Below, in pieces: positions 47,701 to 58,103 of a stretch of 64,000 nucleotides of DNA. Origin of the DNA: Chrysemys picta bellii. Its lineage: Eukaryota > Chordata > Testudines > Emydidae. Numbering within the stretch: the stretch's first letter is position 1; each line of letters begins with the position of its first letter. The position numbers and the translations under genes are program-made. The notes beneath the pieces are model-generated. The model ran no database searches. It had not been told where the DNA came from and saw nothing but the letters and a program-made list of their open reading frames with translations. The stretch lies in the NCBI RefSeq assembly GCF_011386835.1, contig NC_088795.1:16969441-17033440 (forward strand), read 5' to 3'.

Positions 47701-47879
47701 TTGGGGAATCATTTGGACAAAACAGTTTTTGTTGGAAAATACCAATTCATCAAACCTGAAATTTTCCTTTGAAGGGGCAGTTTTGATTAAACTTTTATCA
47801 GGAAGGTTTCTTAGGCTCCAGGATGGAAGTTCTAGAGACATCAATGGTTTTGGCCCTCATCTGGGATGCAGAAGTTATG

Positions 47880-48300
47880 GAGAACCCTGTTTTGCCTATT
47901 TCTGAGGGAACTTGAACCTAGCTCTTCTACATTGCAGATGAGCACTCTAACAATTGAGCTACGGGTATTCTGGTGTGAGACACCTTTAATTGTTTGTTGG
48001 AGTTGTTCCACTTTGTATTAATTAAATATTTGTCAGGCCAAAGGAGATTGACTCTATGGTCCAGTAGCTAGCTCCCTCAGCTGAGATGTTGAATACCCAG
48101 GTTCCAGTCCCTGCGCCATTGAATATTTTATGTAATTATTTATACAAAATCAAACAACTCCACGAGAGATAGAGAGAGAACCCATCCCAGAATTAGCCAA
48201 TGTCTGGGTGGTTAGGACACTTGCTTGGGATAGACTCCCATGTTTCCTTTATCCCAGGGGAGTGTCCTAAGCACTCAGGCTATTGTGGGGTGGATCTCCT
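47880..48300. repeat. Composite tRNA-like-promoter repeats in both orientations
   Basis: On the minus strand at about 47925-47975, GTAGCTCAATTGTTAGAGTG then GCTAGGTTCAAGTTCC is a good match to pol III box A and box B spacing. On the plus strand at 48060-48105, GGTCCAGTAGCTAGCTCC then CAGGTTCCAGTCCC is the second unit, and 48200-48270 holds a third. These are SINE-like units rather than tRNA genes: no cloverleaf acceptor stem closes. Confidence 0.55.
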
Positions 48301-48701
48301 CCGTTTTTGTTTTTTGTTTTGTTTTGTGAACAACACCAGAAGGTCTTAGTTTCATACCAACCTGGAATGGAGACTCTTCCTGCACCTATGTCAGATCCTA
48401 GGCCCAATGCAGTCAATGGCAAAGTTCCTATCTATTTCAGTGGAGAAGGATCAAGCCCCTGTTGTAGTAGACACTTGCCTAATGGGATGATGCATGCTTT
48501 CTCAAAATCAGCTGTTCAACATACAATGTAAAACACACGCTGACCTCAGTGGCATAGCGAATCTGAAATCCATGTTCCAATTTCTTATTTCATAAGGGTC
48601 AGAAAACTAGTGGAGTAGCCAGGTTTGATACTTTTCTGTTTTGTTTTCAGACAAAGAGGGTGAGGGCTAATATTTATGCCACTTGTATGACTAACTACAC
48701 A

Positions 48702-48825
48702 TAGGGTGACCAGATGTCCCAATTTTATAGGGACTGTCCCGATTTTTGGGTCTTTTTCATATATAGGTTCCTATTACTCCCCACTCCCTATCCCGATTTT
48801 TCACACTTGCTGTCTGGGCACCCTA
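48702..48825. mobile_element. TA-flanked MITE (GGGTGACCAGA family), copy 1
   Basis: Terminal repeats GGGTGACCAGATG and CTGTCTGGGCACCC are bounded by TA on both sides, consistent with a Tc1/mariner-type target. It is nearly identical to the reverse complement of 58104-58226. Confidence 0.85.
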
Positions 48826-49304
48826 ACTACACCTGGTGATGTGTAACTGCTGTAGAAGTGTGCATGTTGCTTGAAGAAAGAACAAACACTTGATTAGCCC
48901 TAGAGGGAGGGGGGAATTTCGGCGGACTTTTGAGACTCAGCACTACCCCAAAGGGGGATCAATATGTATATACATACACCTATTCCTCTTTACACAGATG
49001 CCCAAAGACATATGCAAGTAATACATAGTAGTATAACCCCAGCACTTAATTTGCACTGAAAATGCAATTTTTTTACTTTCATAACTGACACAGCAAGAGC
49101 CCTGAGGGGCCAGGGCTCGAATTAAGCACTGGGTACAAGGTTAGATACTGCTAGGGGTGTGCCCCACACTGCCCAGGCGCACAGGCGGAGGCCGGACAGA
49201 CCGCGCTGCGCCTCGCGCTCATCCAGCAGCAGCCGCGCAAGGCCGCGGGGGTGTCTCCGCACAAGGGGCGGGGCTTGCCGCCGGGGGTGGGCGGGGCCTG
49301 GCCG

Positions 49305-49316
49305 GTTGCTAGGGAC
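49305..49316 (+). promoter_or_regulatory. RFX X-box-like motif
   Basis: GTTGCTAGGGAC fits the degenerate X-box RYYNYY-RRNRAC with no spacer, 20 bp upstream of the CFAP299 ATG. RFX factors drive many ciliary genes through such sites. Binding here is inference. Confidence 0.5.
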
Positions 49317-49335
49317 GCGGCGGCCTGCGGCGCGG

Positions 49336-49455
49336 ATGGCGGCGCTGGAGGCGGACGACGCCGGGGCCGCCCTGGATCACCTCATCACCCAGTTCAACAG
49401 CTACGACGATTACTTGGACTCGCAGATCACCACGCAGGACCTGTTCTACCTGGAG
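49336..49455 (+). CDS. CFAP299: CFAP299 first coding exon
   Basis: ATG in a GC-rich context is followed by 40 codons and a GTGGGC donor at 49456, phase 0. The peptide begins MAALEADDAG and contains LITQFNSYDDYLDSQITTQD then LFYLE, which I recognise as the conserved N-terminus of CFAP299 (C4orf22), a protein associated with cilia and flagella and mainly known from testis. The frame is open back to 49159 without a stop, so a longer N-terminus is formally possible. The arginine- and serine-rich upstream translation looks like CpG-island sequence, and the family start fits ATG 49336. It lies downstream of FGF5 on the same strand, as in human. Full-length human CFAP299 is about 233 residues, so about 17% is here. 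Confidence 0.93.
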
Positions 49456-50150
49456 GTGGGCGGGGAGCGCCGCAGCCGCGGGGCGGCCCGAGACGGCACA
49501 GCTGGTCCCTCCGTGCGCCCCGGGCAGCCCCCCCCCCCCTGCAGCATTTCTCCTAGTGCAGCCCCTCAGGAAACCCCCCATGCAGCCCTTCCCCCAGTGC
49601 AGCTAGCCCCCCATGCAGCCCTTCTACCAATGCAGGCTCCCAGGAAACCCCCCTAAAGCCCTTCCCCCGTGCAGCGCCCTCCTGTTGCCCCCCCCCAGTC
49701 CTTCTCCTAGTACAGCCCCCCCCCCCAGCCCTCACCCATCACCCCTTCCCACGCTCCAATTATTTTTCATCAAATGTTCCCCCGCAGTGTTGGCATCACT
49801 AGGTTAGGGTTTCCAAGGACCCCGCATGTGAAATTGACTATAAACAAAAGTGAAACTGACTCCACGGAGTCTTTTTTCCCCCTCCCACTGAGATGGGAAG
49901 TATAAACAAGAAGATATAATAATGAGGGATAAACTGGATGGCTACAATTCTTTCACTCCCTAATCTGTGGTGTTCATAGTAACAGGGACAGAAATTTGCA
50001 GCACATGAAGGACCTTCAACATGTTTCTTTACATTTTAGAAATTGTTGCTTGTTTATAGATGTTGAGTTTTATTTGAAGTTTACTTTCAGTTATTTCTAA
50101 TATATTTATTCCAGGCAGCTGCCTATGCTGTCTCGGCCTATGGGGATTCT

Positions 50151-50386
50151 ATGGGGAGCCATGTTGCTCTAGCTGTGTTGTCCCTAGGATATTAGAGAGA
50201 CAAGGTAGGTGAAGTAATATCTTTTACTGAACCAACTTCTGTTGGTGAGGGAGACAAGCTTTTGAGCTTATACAGAGCTCTTCTGGCCCAGACCTGAAGA
50301 AGAGCTCTGTTTAAACTCGAAAGCTTGTCTCTCTTGCCAACAAAAGTTTGTCCAATAAAAAATATTACCTCACCCACCTTGTTTCT
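50151..50386. mobile_element. Palindromic (fold-back) SINE with 13-bp TSD
   Basis: GACAAGGTAGGTGAAGTAAT at the left is mirrored by ATATTACCTCACCCACCTTG at the right; GAGACAAGCTTTTGAGC is mirrored by CTCGAAAGCTTGTCTC. The left end keeps a tRNA-like head (AGCTGTGTTGTCCCTAG). The flanks CTATGGGGATTCT (50138-50150) and CTATGGGAATTCT (50387-50399) differ at one base. Confidence 0.85.
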
Positions 50387-51089
50387 CTATGGGAATTCTG
50401 CAAATACATAATTTTAATAATGGGCTTCAAATTGGTGGGCTGTGGGGAATTACTGGTTATTAGGATAATTTAATAGTGAAGCAATTTTTCCTCTTAGTTT
50501 CATGCTTATCATTAATTTTAATTAAGCCTAGTAAGGAACAAATATGGGCCTGATTCTGTGCTGTGGAAGTTAATGGCAAAACTCCCATTGACTTCAGTGG
50601 TGAGAAATCAGGGACTGTGTTCCAACATCACTCCTGCATCCCTCTGAAATTGCTGGAGGTGTTGGATGTCTTCCTGAGAACTGTAATAAAACATGGGGAA
50701 TAATTAGTATTAACGAAATGTATTTCACAAACCCTCACCACTATGTGTGTCATCTCCCCAATGTATTTTTTCCCTTTTATTCTCTGCCATGTTTATTCTT
50801 AAGTTATCTTTCTTGACCCCCTTTTCCATTTTCTTTCTTTCTTTCTCCTTTTGGTCTATGATTTTTTTTCCCCACTACATTTCTCCTTGTGGAAAAATTA
50901 ACCTTCTTTTTACATGTCACAGCAGCATCCCTACCTTTTGCATTATGTTCTCTTGCATTTCCCTTTTTTATTTTCCTGTGTTCTATTTATTCTCCTGTTT
51001 TCACTGCATGCCCCACTCTCTCCATTTGTTCATTCTTCCCTCCCTTCTCCCACACTTACTCTCCAAAACTATTGAGTGCTTAGTACCCT

Positions 51090-51345
51090 GGTGCTGAGGT
51101 CGGTGGCTAAGTCACTAGTCTAGAAGGTGTTGAGTCAATTCTGTTTTTCCTCCCCTGCACACACACTGCATAGCTTATCTTGGGCAAGTCACTTAGCTTT
51201 TCTGTGCTCCATTACTCGTCTGCTAAATGGCAGTGGTAGCACTTCCCTACCTCACAGAGGTGTTATGAGGATAAATACATCAAAAGATTGAGGCGCTGAG
51301 ATAATATGGTAATGTGGGCCCTATAAGTACCATAGATAGCCAGGG
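51090..51345 (+). repeat. MIR-type SINE
   Basis: GGTGGCTAAGTCACTAGTCT, CTTGGGCAAGTCACTTAGCT, CTGCTAAATGGCAGTGGTAG and CCTACCTCACAGAGGTGTTA in MIR order. It is long and close to full length. Confidence 0.8.
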
Positions 51346-52520
51346 ACAAGATCAGAACATACGGGTTTGGGAGAGTTACATAAGGTGGAGGGAAGTAACT
51401 TCATGGTAGAATCAAGAACGGAGAGGACGTGGCCTAGGAGCCAAAATGGAAGAGCAGATGGGAGAATGAACAGCAAATGATAGCTGAAGAGTAGTGAAAT
51501 GTGCTAGAAATAGGATGGAAGGATAAGAATTAAGTAAATTCAGCTGGAACAGGGAGTTAAGAGCTCCACTAGGAAGCTAATTTTCAAAAATAGATGAATT
51601 GCAAAATTAATAAATCTACCCAGTAGCTCCTCCCCAGGAGAAATATCAACCCCTTGACTGAGATACAAAGTAGAAAGGACATGAGGGACCATTGACTGGA
51701 CTGTTTTTGCCTTTATTGTTGATTAATGGCATATTTGCTTTGAGCATTCATCATAAGGATCATTCATGTTTATCTTCTGTTTCAGGTAAACACTAAATCT
51801 AACTGCATCTCCACTATCATTAAAAGTTATGTCCTCCCATAGAGAAGGAGCCATAATGCTTTTTGAGTATCTGTTTGGTGGAAAAAACAAATCCTCTTTC
51901 CAAGTCCGCAGTAGTGCTATCATCTTTCAGTGACTTCCTTGAAGTCACAATCTGTGATGTTAGCAGTAGCAGCTCTTCTGTGAAATCCTTAGTTGCTTTC
52001 TGAGTATTTTCAGTATTTGATACATGTCATAGTCATTCATGCCCAGCTTTCTTGTTTGTTATAAAAAGTATGCAAGTTTATTAATGTTGGCATGGGAAAT
52101 GTCAATACTGCTAGAGCAGTAAAAAACAGAGGAGGAGCTAAAGCTTCTTTAAATCCCAAATATGCAGCTCTTTATTTTGTAGTTTTAGTAAACTTTCCAA
52201 AGTCATTACGAGGAACTTACCTATCCTACTTCTGATTGTGTTTCTTCTTCTTCTAGCAGTTATTTTCTGAACCTATCACCAATAAAGGAAGCCAGGCTGT
52301 TCTTTCAGATAAATGTTATCAAGCATTAAATGCTAAAATTTGTGGAGCCCCAATGTTACGTACATTACAATAGAGATGGAAAATTGCAGTCTTTTGTTGG
52401 TTGCAAGTCTAAATGCTAGAATGACACTTTGGTGAAATGATTTCAGCAGCTTGTGCACGCGTACCATGCTATCTCACCATCATTTTAGGGTGCCCATCAG
52501 ACCAAGAGAATCTTAGGCAA

Positions 52521-52865
52521 AGTCAACACCAGGCATGCGTTGCCAGTATAGTAGTATACCAATATACTGTGCTGGCAAAGCACTCCTAGCATGGACGTAA
52601 CCGACAACTGACTGTGTTGGCAAAAGCCCCTAGTGTGGACGCAGCTTATACCATAAAGACCGTGCTTTTTGGAGGGATAGCTTACTCTTGTCTCTCCCTC
52701 TCTGAGCAATATAAGCTATACCAGCAAAAGCGTAGCTTTGCGAATATAAGCTGCATCTATGCTAGGGGTTTTTGCAAGGACAATTATGTTGGTTACAAAG
52801 TCACATCTCCTCAACCGCTTGCTGGCATAGCTATATCAGCAAAAGTTTGCAGTGTAGACATGGCT
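52521..52865. mobile_element. hAT-like MITE with 8-bp TSD
   Basis: The right end GCAGTGTAGACATGGCT is a common MITE terminus and the left end AGTCAACACCAGGC is its weakened inverse. TTAGGCAA flanks both sides (52513-52520 and 52866-52873). Internal AGCTATACCAGCAAAAGC-type phrases repeat in both orientations. Confidence 0.75.
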
Positions 52866-53858
52866 TTAGGCAAAAACATTGAAATAGCAGTTTTTCTTCT
52901 TACTTTGTTTAAAGGTAAATGCCCTCGATCTAAATGTGTTTTTTTTTTTTTACCGGGATAAATATTTTGGTTAGGGCTGTAATGTTTTACTGAAATACTT
53001 TTACCAGTGTGGAGGTACTTTATATTGGTGCCTTATACAGGTATAGTTTATTTCCCTTACTATATAGGTATAAGCAATACTGGTATAAAATGCCTTACCA
53101 TTGTAATTGCATCCCTATTAGAGGTGGGGTGTTATTGTACCAACTAACTATGTACCGTTATCGTTAAAGCAATATAACTTGTGTGTAAACAAGCCCTAAG
53201 GACAGTATTGAAGCTTGTCAAGTCCAGTTTTGTGAAGTAGAGATGGGGTGAAAAGACGAATGTTAATGGCCTTTTCACCCTCTTTATCTGTGAATCTGAG
53301 TGTGAGACAGAATTAGCCAAAACAATGTTTTATTCACTGGCTAACTTCAGGGTGCTGAACTGGTCCAGAAATCCTTTGCAATGAACATCGGGTTGTTTGT
53401 TATTGTTTCTGCATGGGCTCTCCATTTAATGTGATTATCATCCAACTACAGAAGAATTGTATGGCTCCAAATACAGGTATTGGTCCACAATTGCAAACTG
53501 AGACGACGCTTTGGGGCTGACTTGTGCAGCAACGTTTTCTGATGTGTAAAACAGCAGCAAACTGATTTCTTAGGGGAATAAGACAAAATCATGCAAAGTA
53601 GATCTTCTCATGTCCAGTGCATGTGTAGAATGATTTAGGCTGGAATTGTCAAAGGGGCCTATCACAGATTAATCTCGGTTTGCAACTGTAGGCAAACATC
53701 TCTGTTTGTTGCCATACAATGCTTCTGTAGTTGGACGATAAACCCTGGCTCCTTTAAGGGGAATCAGAGCCCGGCCTACCTATTGCAGGCTCCTTTAAGG
53801 AGGACGAGCCAGTTTTGGACACCGTGTAAGCAATTAGCTGCCAACCAGCCATCTAGGC

Positions 53859-53954
53859 CAGTGGTCTCCAAAGTGGGGGTGCGCGGCAGGGGGTACATGC
53901 TCAAAATTTTTTTACTGATGGGGGTGTGCGATCAAAAAAGTTTGGAGACCACTG
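53859..53954. mobile_element. 96-bp hAT MITE with perfect 8-bp TSD
   Basis: Termini CAGTGGTCTCCAAAGT and TTTGGAGACCACTG are perfect inverted repeats at their ends. ATCTAGGC is duplicated at 53851-53858 and 53955-53962. It is one of the smallest complete elements in the window. Confidence 0.93.
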
Positions 53955-54016
53955 ATCTAGGCAGTTGACAGTTACTACAAAGTTTCCAGAGCTTAGTTGC
54001 AGGGAGGTGCTCCTAG

Positions 54017-54178
54017 CAGGGCCAGATCTGGGTTTTTTGCTGCCTCAAGCTCCGAGAGCGGAACTGTCCAAGCAAAAAAACCCCCACAAAACCTCCAAGA
54101 GCGCAACTGCCCGGAATGCCGCCCCTGGAATTGCGCCGCCCCAAGCACATGCTTTGCTGGTGCGTAGAGCCAGTCTTG
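54017..54178. mobile_element. hAT-like MITE with perfect 8-bp TSD
   Basis: It starts CAGGGCCAGATCTGGG and ends AGAGCCAGTCTTG, loosely inverted. GCTCCTAG is duplicated exactly at 54009-54016 and 54179-54186. The interior is GC-rich (GGAATGCCGCCCCTGGAATT). It lies only 47 bp from the preceding hAT MITE's TSD. Confidence 0.82.
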
Positions 54179-55224
54179 GCTCCTAGAGAGACAAGCTCTC
54201 AGAAACTCTAGGAGTAGGAGGACGACGAGGATTGCAGTCTTTTTGCCTCACCAAGCTGATAAGTGAAAGGAGTAAGTAAGGGAAAGGGGTTTGCTGGGGA
54301 TAAACTGATTGAGGGCTCTAGCTGGCCTGAAGCGTAGCCCAGCTCCAGAAGGAGAACTGTGGCTTCCTTATCTGAAGAGTGTGAATTTTTTTCCCCATGG
54401 TAACCCATCTTGGGGAGGAGGGCTAGGGACTCCTGAACTTGGGAGAGGATGCTTGTTGACGTTAGCCTGATGGCCACAAGAAGGGTTGGAGTTGATGGGT
54501 CAATGAGGAAGGATTGGGGTGGTGGTTGTACTCTGTTAAAGGTGTTAATAACTGAAACCCCACAAAGGAGGTAGCTTGTTCTCAGTTCCATTGCAAGAGG
54601 GAAAGTAAGATGGCAGCAGGCCTGCAAGGCCATGCCACAAGGGGAGTCACCCTCTCACAGGGCTAAAGTGATTTAGCCCTCCAATCTCGATCACTTCAAG
54701 ACTTCCTTTCAGTAGAGAGCTACTGATCCTCATTTAGCTTCTGAAATCAAAGTAAAACCTATCAGCCTTTCGTGATCTCTGAAAAGTTGGCAATGGTGAA
54801 TGGGATGGAGGACAGACATGGTATTTCGCTTTGCAGTTTGTCTGTCAGGGTTTATTAGGTACCCATACAAAAGGATATGCCCCATCCCTCAAACTGGTGC
54901 CTCCTGCCTGGTGCTGAACTCATCAACTCTTCGTAAGTGGTTGGGCTGCTTTCCTGTGTAGTGGGTGTTTTAAATGTCTAATTTAGAACACAATAAAACC
55001 ATGAGCTAGCTGTTTTAAACAAGAGATAAACCTGAAAATGGCCTGGCAGCTTGCAGGCAATGGTGGAGCCACGTTCTGTGGCTGAGGAAAGAAGATGAGA
55101 GGCCTTCCGAAAACTTAACACTTAAGCCGCTGGTTTGCTGATCCCATAGCTTACCATGCTGACCTATATTGCCCCATTGTTTCCTTGTACTCCCTGTTTG
55201 GTCTGTCTGTCTCCCTCCATCAGT

Positions 55225-55355
55225 TGTCTGTCATCGTACACTTAGATTGCAAGCTGTATGGGGCAAGGGCCATCTTGTTCTGTGTTTGTCCAATGCCTAG
55301 CACAATGGGTCCAGGTCCATGACTGGGGTTCCCCAGTGCTATAATACAAATAATT
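55225..55355 (+). repeat. L2/CR1-superfamily 3' tail
   Basis: TTAGATTGCAAGCTGTATGG, GGGCAAGGGCCATCTTGTTC, CAATGCCTAGCACAATGGGT and an AATAAT-rich end are the order of an ancient amniote LINE tail. Confidence 0.7.
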
Positions 55356-55614
55356 AATAAAATGAGACAGATGGGGAAAGTCTGCAAGCTTTAGGCTACT
55401 TCTGATGCTATTTTTTCTCCACTGTGTTATGGCTTTTCATTAGCATAGCAGGGATGGTGATAATATCAAATACCCGCAGTGTGGTCTCCCAATAGCATTG
55501 AGGCCCAACTACAGAACCTGCAGCCTACAATTTGCAGGCATGCCGCAGTGCTTGTTGGAGTCCCACTGACTTCAATGGGGCTATGTGGGTGCAGCAGTTT
55601 ACCTGCACACTCAA

Positions 55615-55765
55615 AGATTGATTTATTTTATGGTCAGAAGAAACCATTATGGTGGTTTTGTCTGATCTCCTGCCCAGCACGTGCTATAGAATTTCACCCC
55701 GGTAATTCCTACATCAAGCCCATAACATTGGGTTGGGCAAGAGCATATCTTAAAAGTTGAACGTG
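55615..55765 (-). mobile_element. CR1 3'-end fragment
   Basis: TATGGTCAGAAGAAACCATT, TCTGATCTCCTGCCCAGCAC and TTCACCCCGGTAATTCCTAC correspond to a reversed CR1 3' UTR. It is an old copy. Confidence 0.65.
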
Positions 55766-56266
55766 GCAGGAAGTGGCCATAAATAAGAGACAACCTGTCT
55801 TCTAGGACTTAAAAGTCTAAAAGCCACAAACAGGCAAAGGATTAGGAACAGGCACATAGCTTACAAGCAAATTAATATAGTGAAGAATTGGTAAAATAAA
55901 TGAGGTGGTGTCATGATGCTGGTATGATGATATGAAATGATAATAGGGTATGATATCATGGAAAAGGCCAGGTCAACCAGTAGAAACTCAGCATGGATTA
56001 CACAAAGCTCATGTAGCAGCAATTATTGAATGGCAGTTCTTGACTCTTTCTAGTCTAATATTTCAGAGCATAGTGATGCCAAATGTACAGAGCTTCAGAA
56101 AGCAGAAACTCAATCTCTGAGTGGTAAGTTGTCAAAGGACTTGCTGGCTCTGTATTAAAACATTATTTACTGGCTTCACATAGAGGGTTTTTGCTTGTGC
56201 TTTATGAAAACTTAGTGTCTGATGTATTTGAGATCTTTAAACTTAATTATGTCTTCAGAATTTTAA

Positions 56267-57427
56267 AAAAAGAACAGGAGTACATGTGGCACCTTAGAGA
56301 CTAACAAATTTATTTCAGCATAAGCTTTTGTGGGCTACAGCTCACTTTTTCAGATGCTTATGCTGAAATAAGGACCTAGGGGTTCTTGTAGACCACAGGA
56401 TGACTATGAGTCGACAATGTGACGTGGCGGTGAAAAAAGCCAATGCTGTCTTGGGATGCATTAGGCGAGGTATATCTAGTAGGGATAAGGAGGTCCTGCT
56501 TCCGTTGTACAAGGCACTGGTGAGACCTCATTTGGAGTACTGTGTGCAGTTCTGGTCTCCCATGTTTAAAAAAGATGAACTCAAACTGGAACGGGTGCAG
56601 AGAAGGGCCACTAGGATGATCAGAGGAATGGAAAAGCTGTCGTACGAAAGGAGACTAGAGGAGCTTGGGTTGTTTAGTCAGACAAAGCGAAGGCTGAGAG
56701 GGGATATGATTGCTATCTTTAAATATATTAGAGGGATTAATACAAGGGAGGGAGAAGAATTATTCCAGCTTAGTACTAACGTGGATACCAGAACGAATGG
56801 ATACAAACTGGCCGTGGGGAAGTTCAGACTTGAAATTAGACGAAGGTTTCTGACCGTCAGAGGGGTGAAATATTGGAACGGCCTACCGAGGGAAACGGTG
56901 GGGGCGACGGACCTGTCTGGTTTTAAGATAAAGTTAGATAAGTTTATGGAGGGAATGGTTTAATGGTAAAACATAGTAGTCAAGGAAAGCCAAGCAAAGG
57001 TGGGTAAATAGTATAATGGCTAACGGGGTCGGGCTGGAGACTCTTGCCTATATGCTCGGGGTCTTACTGATCGCCACATTTGGGGTCGGGAAGGAATTTT
57101 CCTCCAGGGCAGATTGGCTGAGCCTCTGGAGGTTTTTCGCCTTCCTCCGCAGCATGGGGCAGGGATCTCTAGCAGGAGGGTCTCTGCCGATTGCAGTCAC
57201 TAAAAACAGGATTGGGGACTTCAACAGCAGAGTCCAGGGAAGGGGTAGGGACGGTTTTATGGCCTGCAGCATGCAGGGGGTCAGACCAGATGATCATAAT
57301 GGTCCCTTCTGACCTTAAAGTCTATGAGTCTATGAGTCTATAAATAAATTTGTTAGTCTCTAAGGTGCCACAAGTACTCCTGTTCTTTTTGCGGATACAG
57401 ACTAACATGGCTGTTACTTTGAAACCT
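56267..57427. mobile_element. Palindromic SINE split by a CR1
   Basis: The left arm 56267-56371 reads forward (TGTGGCACCTTAGAGACTAA, GCATAAGCTTTTGTGGGCTA) and turns back at CAGATGCTTATGCTGAAATA. The right arm 57342-57427 is its reverse complement (TTTGTTAGTCTCTAAGGTGC) and ends with a tRNA-like head (CAGACTAACATGGCTG). A candidate degenerate TSD is TTCAGAATTTTAA (56254-56266) against TTCAAAATGTTAA (57428-57440), 11 of 13 matching. Confidence 0.85.
56372..57341 (+). mobile_element. Young 5'-truncated CR1 LINE, C-terminal ORF2 intact
   Basis: An uninterrupted frame from about 56378 to TAA near 56963 encodes the C-terminal part of CR1 ORF2, with [40 protein letters not shown] and [20 protein letters not shown]. 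It lies beyond the reverse transcriptase core, so the fragment cannot act alone. A ~370-bp 3' UTR follows, ending GGTCCCTTCTGACCTTAAAG then TCTATGAG repeated about 2.5 times, the CR1 octamer tail. The intact frame suggests recent insertion. It sits inside a palindromic SINE. Confidence 0.95.
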
Positions 57428-58103
57428 TTCAAAATGTTAATACATCATCCAGGTACCAATATAGGTACTCATCCAGTGCTTTGTGTGTCATCTCTTCTCT
57501 TTAACATAAAAAGCGGCAGAAGAGGAGAAAAACTAATACAGAACTCAATTAGTTCCACGAGTGGGAATCGGGACCTGTTATTCCCTCAAGGGGATGGATT
57601 AGCACAGACACTGAAGGGTCAGAGATCTACCAACACACCCAACCCAAGAATCCACAGGAAATCCCATCCCTGTGAATCACTGGAACACCCATATGGAGTG
57701 CCTATTCCTGTGCTCTGTATCCTGAGCTCTCCTACCCCTGGCAGGAAGGTCAGCTGACTGGTTGTGCTGCCACTAGCCTCCCGGTCCACAGCTAGACTCT
57801 TCTGCCACCCTCCGAAGGGAGTACGAAGCAGTGGCTCAGAAGCTAGTGTGGGGAGCAGCACTAACTTCCATGGGGGATTCCACCCCATATTTTACTTCCC
57901 TCCTCTGTTACTCCCTAGTTCTGTTCGATTGCCTCCCCTCTGCACCACAGAACAGGGGGAAGTATCTTCTTACCTATTGTGACTCAAGTATATGAACTGT
58001 CTGTTGATAGATTGTTGTGATCTCTTGCCACTAGGTGGAAGCATTAGTTCACTTTTGTATTTTGTTTCAAAGCTCATACTAAAGGAGTGGAGGACACACA
58101 TAC

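Larger units (their letters stand above)
24316..49140. other. FGF5-CFAP299 intergenic region
   Basis: About 25 kb without a supportable protein gene. Old repeats dominate 24.3-33.4 kb: an L2-type tail at 25.3 kb, a GAAA-rich repeat at 26.8-27.1 kb, and CATTGACTTCAATGGG-type copies at 25.2 and 25.7 kb. 28.0-33.4 kb gives no recognisable family; long frames there (for example minus strand 29224-29823) show no domain. 35.1-36.9 kb and 38.0-41.2 kb also hold nothing I can name beyond scattered old repeats (about 38560 and 40125-40210). The rearranged block at 42.2-45.55 kb and later repeats are listed separately. Confidence 0.8.
49140..49560 (+). promoter_or_regulatory. CFAP299: CpG-rich promoter region of CFAP299
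   Basis: This block is dense in CG dinucleotides, in sharp contrast to its AT-rich surroundings. It contains two GGGCGGGGC/GGGGCGGGGC Sp1-type boxes (about 49265-49275 and 49289-49297) upstream of the first coding exon. No TATA box is evident. It is a typical CpG-island promoter. Confidence 0.8.

Noticed and set aside
47925..47975. Possible tRNA gene on the minus strand
   Set aside because: Box A- and B-like sequences are present but the acceptor stem does not pair, and the unit is repeated elsewhere; a SINE relic is more likely.
56400..56963. 187-codon intact frame considered as a host gene
   Set aside because: It is the C-terminal part of CR1 ORF2, with a CR1 3' UTR and octamer tail.
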